The translations under genes and the position numbers were made by a program. The notes beneath the pieces were generated by a model. The model saw only the letters and a program-made list of their open reading frames with translations. It made no database searches and had not been told where the DNA came from. Below are positions 9,042 through 17,867 of a stretch of DNA of 64,000 nucleotides, one piece after another; the first letter of the stretch is position 1, and each line of letters starts with the position of its first letter. Source of the DNA: Nocardia sp. NBC_00565 (GTDB lineage Bacteria > Actinomycetota > Actinomycetes > Mycobacteriales > Mycobacteriaceae); assembly GCF_036345915.1 (NCBI RefSeq), contig NZ_CP107785.1, positions 434,001-498,000 on the forward strand, written 5' to 3'.

Positions 9042-10552
9042 CCGGGCTGCGGGCTTCCGGGCTCAGCAAAAGCTTCGCCGGGGTGCCGGCCCTGCGCGAA
9101 GTGAGCCTGGATTTCCCGGCTGGTGCGGTGACCGCGCTGATGGGTGAGAACGGGGCGGGTAAATCCACCCTGATCCGCATCCTCGGCGGCGATCACCGCC
9201 CGGACAGTGGCCGACTCGAGTTGGATGGTGTGCAGCTCGAGTTGGCCACCCCGGCCGACGCGCGGTCGGCCGGGATCCGGGTGATCGGCCAGGAGCCGGA
9301 GATCGTGCCCCATGTTTCCGTTGCCGAGAATGTCTATCTCGGTTCGCTGCCGCGGCGCGCGGGTCGGCTGCTCGACCGGGCGGCACTGCGCGAGCGGATG
9401 CGCGTCGACCTCGCCCGACTCGGCTTCAACCGCGACCTTGATCCGGCTACGCCCGGTTCGAAACTGACTGCCGCACAACGGCAATTGGTGGAGATCATGC
9501 GGGCGCTGACCACCGACGCGAAGGTGATCGCCTTCGACGAGCCGACCTCATCGCTGTCGGATCATGAGACCGAATCGCTGTTCGCGCTGATCGGTCGGTT
9601 GCGGGAGCAGGGTCTCGCGGTCATCTATGTGTCGCACCGGATGCGGGAGATCTTCCGACTGGCCGATCGAGTCGCGGTGCTGCGAGACGGCGCGTTGGTC
9701 GGGGAGCGGGCGACCGGCGAGACCACCGATCGCGAGATCGTGCGGATGATGGTCGGCCGGGATCTGTCGACGTTGTTCGCGCGCAAACAGAACGTGCCGG
9801 GCCGCGTTGTGCTCGACGCGGACGCGGTGACCACCGGCGACGTGCGGGAGGTGAGCTTGCAGGTGCGGGCGGGGGAGGTGGTCGCGCTGGCCGGGCTGGT
9901 CGGCGCGGGCCGCTCCGAACTCGCCGGTGCGCTGGCCGGTGATCTGCCGATCCGCTCCGGCGAGGTGCGCATCGATGGAAAGCGGCTACGGCTGCGTCAG
10001 CCGCGCGATGCCGTGCGGGCCGGGCTGGGATACGCACCGGAGGAGCGCAAAGCGCAAGCCCTGCTGCTGCATCGTGGTGTGCGCGACAACATTACGCTCG
10101 CGATGCTCGACCGATTGCGGCGATTGCGGTTCGTCCGACGCGGCGAGGAGCGGCGGCTGGCCCGACAATACGTCGAATCCCTCAGGGTCCGAACACCTTC
10201 CATCGAGCAGGAAGTGCGCAAGCTCTCCGGCGGCAATCAGCAGAAGGTGGTGCTGGCGCGCTGGCTGGCCCGCAAACCCAAGGTGCTGATCCTGGACGAA
10301 CCGACGCGCGGCGTCGATGTCGGCGCCAAAGTCGAGATCTACCACGTCATCGAGGAGCTGGCCGAATCCGGCGTCGCGGTGCTGGTGATCTCCTCGGAGC
10401 TGCCCGAAGTGCTCGGCCTGGCCGACCGGATCGTCGTCATGCAGCACGGCCGGGTCACCGGCGAACTCGACCGCGGCGAGGCCAGCGAGGAGGCGATCCT
10501 CGCGCTGGCCATGGCCGCAGACCTGTCGCTTACATCTCGAGGAACCCCATGA
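9032..10552 (+). CDS. Sugar ABC transporter ATP-binding protein (two-domain, CUT2)
   Basis: 506 residues with two tandem nucleotide-binding domains, the AraG/RbsA/MglA layout. The first domain has GENGAGKST and the second a degenerate P-loop (LVGAGRSEL) with an intact LSGGNQQK signature and LILDEPTRGVD. One competent and one degenerate site is normal for CUT2 importers. A longer in-frame reading back to 8852 overlaps the receptor gene and is rejected. ATG 9032 overlaps the receptor's last codons, and the stop overlaps the permease start (ATGA), showing tight coupling. It energises import through the next gene's permease. Confidence 0.93.
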   Translation: MQLTGLRASGLSKSFAGVPALREVSLDFPAGAVTALMGENGAGKSTLIRILGGDHRPDSGRLELDGVQLELATPADARSAGIRVIGQEPEIVPHVSVAENVYLGSLPRRAGRLLDRAALRERMRVDLARLGFNRDLDPATPGSKLTAAQRQLVEIMRALTTDAKVIAFDEPTSSLSDHETESLFALIGRLREQGLAVIYVSHRMREIFRLADRVAVLRDGALVGERATGETTDREIVRMMVGRDLSTLFARKQNVPGRVVLDADAVTTGDVREVSLQVRAGEVVALAGLVGAGRSELAGALAGDLPIRSGEVRIDGKRLRLRQPRDAVRAGLGYAPEERKAQALLLHRGVRDNITLAMLDRLRRLRFVRRGEERRLARQYVESLRVRTPSIEQEVRKLSGGNQQKVVLARWLARKPKVLILDEPTRGVDVGAKVEIYHVIEELAESGVAVLVISSELPEVLGLADRIVVMQHGRVTGELDRGEASEEAILALAMAADLSLTSRGTP

Positions 10553-11607
10553 CAGAGCAACAACTCGAACTGCCCGTGCAGGCTGCCGCTACCGCGCCGC
10601 CCTCGGCGTTGGCGCGCCGCGCTGCCTCGCTCACGCCGCGTCGTCTGGTGCAGGCGATCGGCACCGGCAATCTCAGTCTGATCGGCGCGCTCGCGGTGAT
10701 CGTCGCGATCTTCGCATGGCTCAACGACGGCTATCTCGATCCGGCCAATCTGGCCGGAATCGGTGAGGCGGTCACGGTTTTCGGCCTGCTGGCCGTGGTG
10801 CAGACCGTGGTGATCATCTGCGGTGCGCTGGATATCTCGGTCGGCTCGCAGGCCGGTGTCGCGTCGGTGATCAGTGCGATGGCGTTCACCGCGACCGCCG
10901 ACAATGCCCTGCTGGGCATTCTGGCCGCGATCGGGGTCGGGCTGGTGCTCGGGGCCATCAATGGGCTGATCATCGTCTACGGTCGGGTCAATCCGGTGAT
11001 CGCGACGCTGGCCACGTTGGCGGCGTTCAAGGGTGTCGCGCAATTGATATCCGGCGGCAAGGCACAGGGTTTCGTGCTGGGCAATGACGTGTTCATCTTC
11101 ATCGCCCGCGGCAAGATCATCGGCCTGCCGGTGCCGGTGGTCATCCTCGCGGTGGTCGCGACGGGCATGCACGTACTGCTCGAGTACACCGATATCGGGC
11201 GCAATATCTACGCCATCGGCGGAAATGACACGGCCGCAAGGCTTTCCGGTATCAACATCAACAAGTATCTGATCGCGGTATTCGTGCTCGCGGGTGCGGT
11301 GGCGGCGATCGCGGGGATCATCCTGACCGCGCGAACCGGGTCCGGACAGCCGGTTTCGGGTAGTGAAGGGCTGGAGCTGAAGGCGATTACCGCGGCGGCG
11401 TTGGGCGGGTGTGCGTTGAAGGGCGGTAAGGGCACCATCGGCGGCACCTTGCTGGCGGTTGTGCTGCTCGGTGCGTTGGACAACGGGTTGAACGTGGTCG
11501 GCGTGAATACGTTCTGGCAGAACGTCGCTCAGGGATCACTGCTGGTCGCCGCGGTCGTTATTCAGCAGCGGCGCAGTGGTGAGCGTGCGGTCGGGCTGCC
11601 GACCTAG
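10549..11607 (+). CDS. Sugar ABC transporter permease (CUT2, AraH/RbsC type)
   Basis: 352 residues and about eight to ten hydrophobic segments. The conserved DISVGSQAG motif near residue 97 and the GGNDTAARLSGININ loop are both hallmarks of RbsC/AraH-type permeases. The N-terminal ~40 residues are a soluble tail. It overlaps the ATPase gene by four bases and completes a binding-protein/ATPase/permease importer that feeds the enzymes encoded next. CUT2 permeases usually act as homodimers, consistent with only one permease gene here. Confidence 0.93.
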   Translation: MTEQQLELPVQAAATAPPSALARRAASLTPRRLVQAIGTGNLSLIGALAVIVAIFAWLNDGYLDPANLAGIGEAVTVFGLLAVVQTVVIICGALDISVGSQAGVASVISAMAFTATADNALLGILAAIGVGLVLGAINGLIIVYGRVNPVIATLATLAAFKGVAQLISGGKAQGFVLGNDVFIFIARGKIIGLPVPVVILAVVATGMHVLLEYTDIGRNIYAIGGNDTAARLSGININKYLIAVFVLAGAVAAIAGIILTARTGSGQPVSGSEGLELKAITAAALGGCALKGGKGTIGGTLLAVVLLGALDNGLNVVGVNTFWQNVAQGSLLVAAVVIQQRRSGERAVGLPT

Positions 11608-11667
11608 ACCCGTTCCGGATGGGCCAGCGGTGTTGTCGCCGTGGCCAACTCAGACCAGGAGCTGACG

Positions 11668-12570
11668 ATGATCGAACTGAGAGCTGACCGGTGCTCGCCC
11701 ACGCCGGGCAGGCTGTGCGAGGGACCGGTCTGGGATGACCGCACCGATGAGGTGCTGTGGGTGGACATTCCGGCGGGGCACATCCATCGTGCGGCGCTGA
11801 GCCACGACGGTGTCGAACTCGAATACCGGTCGACGGTCGAGGTGGGCAAGCGGGTCAGCGCGGTAGTGCCGTGTGCGTCCGGCGGGGTGATCGCGACCGC
11901 CGTCGATACCTTCTTGCGGATCGATGACGGCGCGATCACCGAGGTCGCGGCACTGTCGCTGCCCGACGACGGCATCCGGCGACGCCTGAACGATGCCAAG
12001 GCCGACCCATCCGGTCGGCTGCTCGCCGGCACCATGTCCGAAGACGAAATCGCAGGCACCGCAGCGCTTTATCGCCTCGATCCCGACGGCGCACTGAGCA
12101 CGCTGCGGCAGGACGTGACGATCTCCAACGGCCTCGGCTGGAGCCCGGACGGATCCACCCTCTACTACGCCGACAGCCCCACCCATCGGGTCGATGCCTT
12201 TGACTACGACTCGGCCACCGGCACCTTCAGCGGTGGACGGACCTTCGCGGAATTCCCCGACGGCCTGCCCGACGGATTGACCGTGGACACACAGGGTTTT
12301 GTCTGGGTCGCGGTCTGGGGCGCAGGGCAGGTCCGCGCCTTCGACCCGGCGGGTCGGCCGCACGCGGTCATCGATATCGGACCGTCGCAGGTCTCCAGCT
12401 GCGCCTTCGTCGGGCGAGATCTGGATGTCCTCGTAATTACCACCGCCGCAACAGGTTCAGCGAATGAGGAACAGGACGCGGGCCGCCTGTTCACTTGCCG
12501 GCCGGGTGTGACCGGTCTCCCGACCAATACCTACTCCGATGCGAAGTTGGTGAGCAACCATGACAACTGA
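11668..12570 (+). CDS. SMP-30/gluconolactonase-family sugar lactonase
   Basis: 300-residue six-bladed beta-propeller of the SMP-30/Gnl/LRE family. Metal ligands are recognisable: Glu in CEGPVWD, Asn in RLNDAKADPSG, Asn in SNGLGWSPDG, and the Asp of YYADS. Such enzymes hydrolyse aldonolactones; here the likely step is galactono-lactone to galactonate. GTG 11641 gives a longer protein, but AGGAG sits seven bases before ATG 11668, which is preferred. Its 3' end overlaps the aldolase start by 11 bases. Confidence 0.88.
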   Translation: MIELRADRCSPTPGRLCEGPVWDDRTDEVLWVDIPAGHIHRAALSHDGVELEYRSTVEVGKRVSAVVPCASGGVIATAVDTFLRIDDGAITEVAALSLPDDGIRRRLNDAKADPSGRLLAGTMSEDEIAGTAALYRLDPDGALSTLRQDVTISNGLGWSPDGSTLYYADSPTHRVDAFDYDSATGTFSGGRTFAEFPDGLPDGLTVDTQGFVWVAVWGAGQVRAFDPAGRPHAVIDIGPSQVSSCAFVGRDLDVLVITTAATGSANEEQDAGRLFTCRPGVTGLPTNTYSDAKLVSNHDN

Positions 12571-13168
12571 TCATGTCCTTGATCCGCCGGTGATCGCGAT
12601 CCTGCGCGCCGATACCGCGACCCGATTCGCCGAGGTGACCGCCACTCTGCACGAGGCGGGTATCACGGCAGTGGAGTTCACGCTGAACACGCCGGGTGCA
12701 TTGGACGCGATACGTGAGTGCTCCGGATTCGCCCACCCGGTCGGCGCCGGCACGGTTTCGACGGCCCTGGACGCGGCACGAGCGGTCGATGCGGGTGCCG
12801 CGTACCTGATCACCCCGACCGTATGCCCCGAGGTGATCGCGGAGGGCCGCCGCCTGGGTGTCCCGGTGTACTGCGGCGCGTTCACACCAACCGAGATCCA
12901 CAGCGCGTGGCTGGCCGGTGCGACCATGGTGAAAGTCTTCCCTGCCTCGGTCGGCGGTCCCGGTTACGTGCGGGCGATTCGCGGCCCGCTGCCCGAGATC
13001 CCGCTGATCCCGACCGGCGGTATCGGCCTCTCCGATGTCCGAGCGTATCTGGACGCGGGCGCCACCGCGCTCGGCATGGGCGCACCGCTCGTCGGCGATG
13101 CCTGCACCGGCGGTGATCTCGACGCCCTGCGCGAGCGTGCGGCCGCGGTGCGAAAGGCACTGCTGTGA
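12560..13168 (+). CDS. KDPG/KDPGal aldolase (2-dehydro-3-deoxy-6-phospho-aldonate aldolase)
   Basis: 202-residue class-I aldolase of the Eda/DgoA family. The Schiff-base lysine is Lys125 in MVKVFPAS; the catalytic Glu39 sits in VEFTLNT, and Arg16 in ILRAD binds the carboxylate/phosphate region. It should cleave 2-dehydro-3-deoxy-6-phosphogalactonate (or gluconate) to pyruvate and glyceraldehyde 3-phosphate. Sequence alone does not separate the two epimers. The DgoD-type dehydratase downstream favours the galactonate compound. Confidence 0.9.
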   Translation: MTTDHVLDPPVIAILRADTATRFAEVTATLHEAGITAVEFTLNTPGALDAIRECSGFAHPVGAGTVSTALDAARAVDAGAAYLITPTVCPEVIAEGRRLGVPVYCGAFTPTEIHSAWLAGATMVKVFPASVGGPGYVRAIRGPLPEIPLIPTGGIGLSDVRAYLDAGATALGMGAPLVGDACTGGDLDALRERAAAVRKALL

Positions 13169-13214
13169 AGGGGACGGCTGTCGAGCGCACGCCAGTCGCA
13201 CGAGAGCGGTTGCT

Positions 13215-14159
13215 ATGAACGGCGGTTTGGTAACCCTGGGCGAAGCTCTCGGGGTCGTCGCCGCCACGGAACCCGGTCCATTGGCTCCCGGGGCCGCACT
13301 ACGCATGGATTTCGCGGGCGCGGAAGCGACGGTCGCGATCGGCGTCAGCAGGCTCGGCCACCCCAGCGCGTGGGTGGGCAGCGTCGGCAGCGACGCCATC
13401 GGCACCATGGTGCTGGATCGACTGCGAGCCGAACGTGTCGATGTCGCACACTGCCGGATCGATCCCGACCTGCCGAGTGGGCTGATGCTGCGGGAGCGGC
13501 GCACCGCCGACCACATCCGGGTCACTTACTACCGCAAGGGTTTCGCCGGTGCGCGACTGTCAGCAGCCGATATCGACACCACGCAGATCAGCACCGCACG
13601 CGTGCTGCACCTGACCGGCATAACTCCCGCACTGAGCACGTCCGCATGCGAGGCCGTCCACTCCGCAGTGGATATTGCCGTCGACGCCGGCGTGACGATT
13701 TCGCTCGATATCAACTACCGCCGCGCACTGTGGTCGGAATCGGATGCGGCAGTGGAGCTTTCGAAGCTGGTATCCAGAGCCGATATCGTATTCGCCGGAA
13801 TCGACGAAGCGGCTCTGCTCGTACCGGCCGCAAGTCCAGCCGGGATGGCCGAATCCCTTGCCGCACTGGGGCCTTCGCAAATCGTTGTCAAACTCGGATC
13901 CGAAGGTTCGCTCGCCCTGTACAACGGCGAGCTGATCCGGCAGCCCGCGGTCCCGGTCACCAGCGTCGACCCGGTCGGCGCAGGCGATGCGTTCGTCGCG
14001 GGCTACCTCGCGGGTGTGCTCGACGACGGATCCATAAGCCACAGCCTGCATTTGGCCGCCACCTGCGGCGCATTCGCCGTATCCGTACCCGGCGACTGGC
14101 AGGGTCTGCCGTCGCGGCACGAACTCGGCCTGCTCACCGGCGCGGACATCAACCGATGA
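13215..14159 (+). CDS. PfkB-family sugar kinase (2-dehydro-3-deoxy-aldonate kinase)
   Basis: 314-residue ribokinase-fold enzyme. The PfkB signature DPVGAGDAFVAGYLAG is intact, with the catalytic Asp in GAGD, and the N-terminal half shows the GAEATVAIGVSRLG substrate segment seen in KDG kinases. Its expected reaction is phosphorylation of 2-dehydro-3-deoxygalactonate at O6, supplying the aldolase encoded just before. In enterobacteria the same step is done by DgoK, a different fold, so this would be a PfkB replacement. ATG 13215 is chosen over in-frame starts inside the aldolase gene. Confidence 0.88.
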   Translation: MNGGLVTLGEALGVVAATEPGPLAPGAALRMDFAGAEATVAIGVSRLGHPSAWVGSVGSDAIGTMVLDRLRAERVDVAHCRIDPDLPSGLMLRERRTADHIRVTYYRKGFAGARLSAADIDTTQISTARVLHLTGITPALSTSACEAVHSAVDIAVDAGVTISLDINYRRALWSESDAAVELSKLVSRADIVFAGIDEAALLVPAASPAGMAESLAALGPSQIVVKLGSEGSLALYNGELIRQPAVPVTSVDPVGAGDAFVAGYLAGVLDDGSISHSLHLAATCGAFAVSVPGDWQGLPSRHELGLLTGADINR

Positions 14160-14169
14160 AGGGAAGAGC

Positions 14170-14925
14170 ATGAGTCGTCTGGTAGACCGGGTCGCGGTCG
14201 TCACCGGGGCCGCCTCCGGCATCGGTGCCGCCACGGCCCACCGGCTCGCCGCCGATGGGGCCGCCGTCGTGATCGCCGATATCGCCGAACCGGCGGGACG
14301 CGAGGTCGCCTCGAAGATCCGCGCGGCGGGCCACCGAGCCGAATTCGTGCGGTGCGACGTATCGCTGGAAGAGTCCTGGCTCGAACTCCGGCAGCAGGTC
14401 AACGAGCTGTTCGGACCGCTGGACTTCCTGTGCAGCAACGCATCCCAGCAGGCCACCATCCCGGCCCACGAGCTGACCCGGCAGGCCTGGGACGATGGCC
14501 TCGCGGTCAACCTCACCCCGCTGTTCCTCGGCCTGCACACCTTCATCGACGATCTGCGTGACCGCCACGGCAATGTGGTCGCGATCTCCAGCGTGCACGC
14601 GCAGTTCGGACTGCCCGGATATCCGGTCTACGCCGCGGCCAAGGGCGGACTCACCGCGCTGGTCCGGCAGTTGGCCGTGGAGTACGGGCGCTCCAGGGTA
14701 CGGGTGAATGCCGTACTGCCCGGACCGATTCTCACCCCGGTCTGGGACGACGTCGACGAAGCGGGTCGACGACTGTCCGCCCAGGCCACCGCGCTGGACC
14801 GGATGGGCGCACCCGAGGAGGTCGCCGCCGCGGTCGCCTTCCTCGCCTCCGATGACGCCTCCTTCATCACCGGCACGAACCTGGTCGTCGACGGCGGCTG
14901 GAGCGTGCGAAAGGAGTCCCGGTGA
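14170..14925 (+). CDS. SDR-family dehydrogenase, probable sugar 1-dehydrogenase
   Basis: 251-residue classical short-chain dehydrogenase. The cofactor motif is TGAASGIGAA (residues 12-21), the catalytic segment is YPVYAAAKGG, and VVDGGWS is at the C-terminus. In this operon the missing step is oxidation of the free aldose to its lactone, so galactose 1-dehydrogenase activity is the best guess; the assignment is by context only. AAGGGAAGAGC before the ATG provides a ribosome site. The stop overlaps the GTG start of the dehydratase. Confidence 0.85.
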   Translation: MSRLVDRVAVVTGAASGIGAATAHRLAADGAAVVIADIAEPAGREVASKIRAAGHRAEFVRCDVSLEESWLELRQQVNELFGPLDFLCSNASQQATIPAHELTRQAWDDGLAVNLTPLFLGLHTFIDDLRDRHGNVVAISSVHAQFGLPGYPVYAAAKGGLTALVRQLAVEYGRSRVRVNAVLPGPILTPVWDDVDEAGRRLSAQATALDRMGAPEEVAAAVAFLASDDASFITGTNLVVDGGWSVRKESR

Positions 14926-16067
14926 AGATCACCGCACTGACCACCTACCTGGTGGCACCGCGCTGGTGCTTCCTGAAGATCGAGACCGACGAGGGCATCA
15001 CCGGATGGGGCGAGCCGGTCATCGAGGGCCGCGCGCACACCGTCGCCGCCGCGGTCGACGAATTCGCCGACTACCTCATCGGCAAGGACCCGATGAGCAT
15101 CGAAGCGCACTGGCAGGTGCTCACCAAGGGCGGCTTCTATCGCGGCGGACCGATCCTGTCCAGCGCGGTCGCCGGGATCGACCAGGCGCTGTGGGATATC
15201 ACCGGAAAGGCACTGGGCGTACCGATTTGGCAGTTGCTCGGCGGCGCGGTCCGCGACCGGATCCGGGTCTACAGCTGGATCGGTGGCGACCGGCCCGACG
15301 ATGTCGCACAGGCCGCGCTGGAGCGAAAAGAACAGGGCTTCACCGCGATCAAGATGAACGGCTCGGCCGAGCTGGAGTTGATCGATACGCCACGCGCGAC
15401 CAAGGCCATCGTCGAGCGGGTCGCCGCCGTGCGCGAGGCGACCGGCGACGATTTCGATATCGCCGTCGATTTCCATGGCCGCCTGTCCATTCCGATGGCA
15501 CGGCGGGTGCTACCCCTGCTCGAGCCCTACCTGCCGTTCTTCGTCGAGGAACCACTCGTCCCGGAGGTGAGCAACCAGATCGGCGAGATCACCCGCGCGA
15601 CGAGCATTCCGATCGCCACCGGCGAAAGGCTCTACTCGCGTTGGGATTTCAATACTGTCCTCGATCAGGGCATCGCCGTCATCCAACCCGACCTGTCACA
15701 CGCGGGCGGCATCTCCGAGGTCCGTCGCATCGCCGCACTCGCCGAAGCCCGCGACGTCGCCCTCGCCCCACACTGCCCGCTGGGCCCCATCGCCCTCGCC
15801 GCCAGCCTCCAGGTCGGCTTCGCCACCCCGAACCTACTCATCCAGGAACAAAGCCTCGGCATCCACTACAACACCGGCTCCGATCTCCTCGACTACCTCG
15901 TCGACCCAGCGGTCTTCGCCTACCGCGACGGCTATGTCGACCTGCTCCGAGCACCGGGCCTCGGTATCGAGATCGACGAGCACGAGGTGGCGCGCGCCGC
16001 CGAACATGGTCACCGCTGGCGCAACCCGATCTGGCACCGCAAGGATGGTTCCTTCGCCGAATGGTGA
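14922..16067 (+). CDS. dgoD: D-galactonate dehydratase (enolase superfamily)
   Basis: 381 residues that align by eye with E. coli DgoD over the whole length (recalled sequence). Matching landmarks include FLKIETDEG, GWGEPVIEGRA, GGPILSSAVAGIDQALWD, PDLSHAGGI and HCPLGPIALAA. Metal and catalytic residues fall at the expected places: Asp183 and His185 in VDFHGR, Glu209, Glu235 in GERLYSR, and the His of HCPLGP at 284. It removes water from D-galactonate to give 2-dehydro-3-deoxygalactonate, the kinase substrate. GTG 14922 overlaps the SDR stop. It is the last gene of the operon. Confidence 0.93.
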   Translation: MKITALTTYLVAPRWCFLKIETDEGITGWGEPVIEGRAHTVAAAVDEFADYLIGKDPMSIEAHWQVLTKGGFYRGGPILSSAVAGIDQALWDITGKALGVPIWQLLGGAVRDRIRVYSWIGGDRPDDVAQAALERKEQGFTAIKMNGSAELELIDTPRATKAIVERVAAVREATGDDFDIAVDFHGRLSIPMARRVLPLLEPYLPFFVEEPLVPEVSNQIGEITRATSIPIATGERLYSRWDFNTVLDQGIAVIQPDLSHAGGISEVRRIAALAEARDVALAPHCPLGPIALAASLQVGFATPNLLIQEQSLGIHYNTGSDLLDYLVDPAVFAYRDGYVDLLRAPGLGIEIDEHEVARAAEHGHRWRNPIWHRKDGSFAEW

Positions 16068-16246
16068 GCCACCAATGACGTCGTCGGACCTGATCGAGAG
16101 CGTCACGCTGGCGATTAGCTGGACCGCGCCGTGACCCCGTGGGCTTTCCTGATCGTCGGAGCGGGTGAGGTCGCCCCGGTCACCCGCGAGATCATCGGCC
16201 GAACAGTGCCGAATCCGGCTGAACGCCCGCACGTCCACGTGGACAG

Positions 16247-16882
16247 TTAGCCGGCGGTGAGAGCTGCGGCGCCCGGGCCGGTCAGTAGCGGATAGGCGGC
16301 GGCTCGGCCTGTCGCGAGCAAGAGCAGTGCGCCGCTGGTGCCGCGAATGATCGGGCCGTCGCCGGTGGACCAGTCCGTATCGGTCGCCTCGAGTCGGAAG
16401 CCGGACAGCCGCTCGTGGATGCGGAATTGCGCGCCTGCCTCCCACACGCGGATCAGCGCCGTTCGCACTGCCGCGACGGGCATTTCGCGGGTGATGCCGA
16501 GTGGTATCGCGATGTCCTGGCCGTGCACGAGGGTATCCATCAAGCGATCGGCGGGCGTGGTGCCGATCGGGGTGAACCGTGACGGCACGGTCGCGCGGAA
16601 CTCCGCGAGCAGCTGGGCGGTATCGACCCGATCGGCCAGGCGGACGGCGGTGTCGTGATTGCCGCGGGCGATATTGAAGCCGGCGCGCGGGAGGTTGACC
16701 AGGATCCAGCCGAGGGTGGCTCGGGTGGCCAGGATCAGGTGGGCGACGACATCCCGGACTCGCCACCCCGCGCAGAGCGATTCGACGTTCCAGGCGGACT
16801 CGGGGAGCTCGGCCAGCAAGTCGGCCAGACTCGTGCGCTCGGTGGCGAGGGCCCGCCATATCTCATCGGTGGACATACTCAT
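16247..16882 (-). CDS. Maleylpyruvate-isomerase/DinB-like mycothiol-dependent family protein
   Basis: 211 residues. The N-terminal part carries the SLCAGWRVRDVVAHL segment typical of the actinobacterial MDMPI_N family (TIGR03083-like), a four-helix DinB-type fold whose members bind a metal and often use mycothiol. A second conserved part, VHGQDIAIPLG, follows. The reaction is unknown; thiol transfer or detoxification is inferred from the family. AGAGGA lies about seven bases before the ATG. It is divergent from a MerR regulator, and its promoter has the long spacer typical of MerR targets. Confidence 0.8.
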   Translation of the reverse strand: MSMSTDEIWRALATERTSLADLLAELPESAWNVESLCAGWRVRDVVAHLILATRATLGWILVNLPRAGFNIARGNHDTAVRLADRVDTAQLLAEFRATVPSRFTPIGTTPADRLMDTLVHGQDIAIPLGITREMPVAAVRTALIRVWEAGAQFRIHERLSGFRLEATDTDWSTGDGPIIRGTSGALLLLATGRAAAYPLLTGPGAAALTAG

Positions 16883-16911
16883 GGGTGGTTCCTCTCGTTG
16901 GAATTTCCACT

Positions 16912-16943
16912 ACCGTAGGAACTCCACCCGGGTGGAGGTTCAA
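16912..16943 (-). promoter_or_regulatory. MerR-type promoter/operator with elongated spacer
   Basis: Reading the minus strand, TTGAAC (complement of 16938-16943) and TACGGT (complement of 16912-16917) are separated by 20 bases. The spacer contains a perfect 16-bp palindrome, CTCCACCC followed by its complement (16922-16937). MerR regulators characteristically twist such 19-20-base spacers to activate transcription. The divergent MerR gene begins only 12 bases away. Confidence 0.7.
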
Positions 16944-16949
16944 GCTGTT

Positions 16950-17867
16950 GTGACCGAGCGCACAATTCGGAGTCTGGTCGGTATCGGGGAGCTGTCCCGG
17001 TCGACCGGTGTGCCCGTCCGGACGATCCGGTTCTACTGCGATAACGGAATTCTGGAATCCCGACGCAGCAGCGGCGGTCATCGCATGTTCGATCCGGCAG
17101 CGGGCGATCGTCTGCTCCTGGTGCGCCGAATGCGTGCGCTCGGGCTGTCGCTTCCCGCGATCGTGAGTGTCCTCGACGGCACCGAATCGATCGGCACTGC
17201 TGTCGCCGTCGAGCGCGCCGCCCTGGACGCCGAACTCGACGAACTGCGGTGGCGCCGAGCTTCGCTGCTCGCGCTCGAGCACGCGTCTCCGACGGAGCGC
17301 GCGGCCCGCTTGGAACTGCTTGCGGCAGTGCAGAACCGCAACGCCATCCTGGACACTCTGGTCACCTTCTGGCGTCGAGTGCTGACGCCGATGCCACCTG
17401 AGTTGTTCGACGCCTTCATCGATATGCATATCCCGCACGTCCCCACCGAACCGACCCCGCACCAGGTTGTCGCCTACGCCGAACTCACCGGTCTGGCCGC
17501 CGACCCCAACGTGAAAACCGCTATGACACAGCAGATCTGGCGGGCAGGCCACAGCCGGATCCGGGACCGGCGCGGACTTCTGACCGCAGTCGCCGACTCC
17601 TACAGTGCGGCCGCCCTTTTAGTGGCGGCAAACGAAAAACCCTGTCCCGGAGTCGAACTCGATGCCTACGTGGTAGCTCACGCCACCACTCGCGGTGAGC
17701 CGGACACCCTGCGATTTCGTCGCCGACTCCTACGAGCAGCCGCCGACACCGACCCACGCTTGCATCGCTACTGGGCTCTCACCGCCGAAATTACCGGCAC
17801 CCATGCCACTGTCGGCGCAGTCCACTATTGGCTTCTCGACGCTCTCCGCGTGGACATCTCAATGTGA
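16950..17867 (+). CDS. MerR-family transcriptional regulator
   Basis: About 305 residues. The N-terminal winged helix reads GIGELSRSTGVPVRTIRFYC followed by a second helix with HRMFDPAAGDRLL, diagnostic of MerR. A coiled-coil dimerisation helix (residues ~80-120) and a ~180-residue helical C-terminal domain follow, much longer than metal-sensing MerR proteins and without a conserved Cys cluster, so it probably senses an organic ligand. GTG 16950 is preferred; GTG 16932 lies inside the operator palindrome. The target is likely the divergent MDMPI-type gene. The 3' end overlaps the convergent XRE gene by nine bases. Confidence 0.82.
   Translation: MTERTIRSLVGIGELSRSTGVPVRTIRFYCDNGILESRRSSGGHRMFDPAAGDRLLLVRRMRALGLSLPAIVSVLDGTESIGTAVAVERAALDAELDELRWRRASLLALEHASPTERAARLELLAAVQNRNAILDTLVTFWRRVLTPMPPELFDAFIDMHIPHVPTEPTPHQVVAYAELTGLAADPNVKTAMTQQIWRAGHSRIRDRRGLLTAVADSYSAAALLVAANEKPCPGVELDAYVVAHATTRGEPDTLRFRRRLLRAAADTDPRLHRYWALTAEITGTHATVGAVHYWLLDALRVDISM

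Noticed and set aside
16068..16246. Short readings after dgoD (about 19 and 38 codons)
   Set aside because: No ribosome sites or recognisable features; treated as intergenic DNA.
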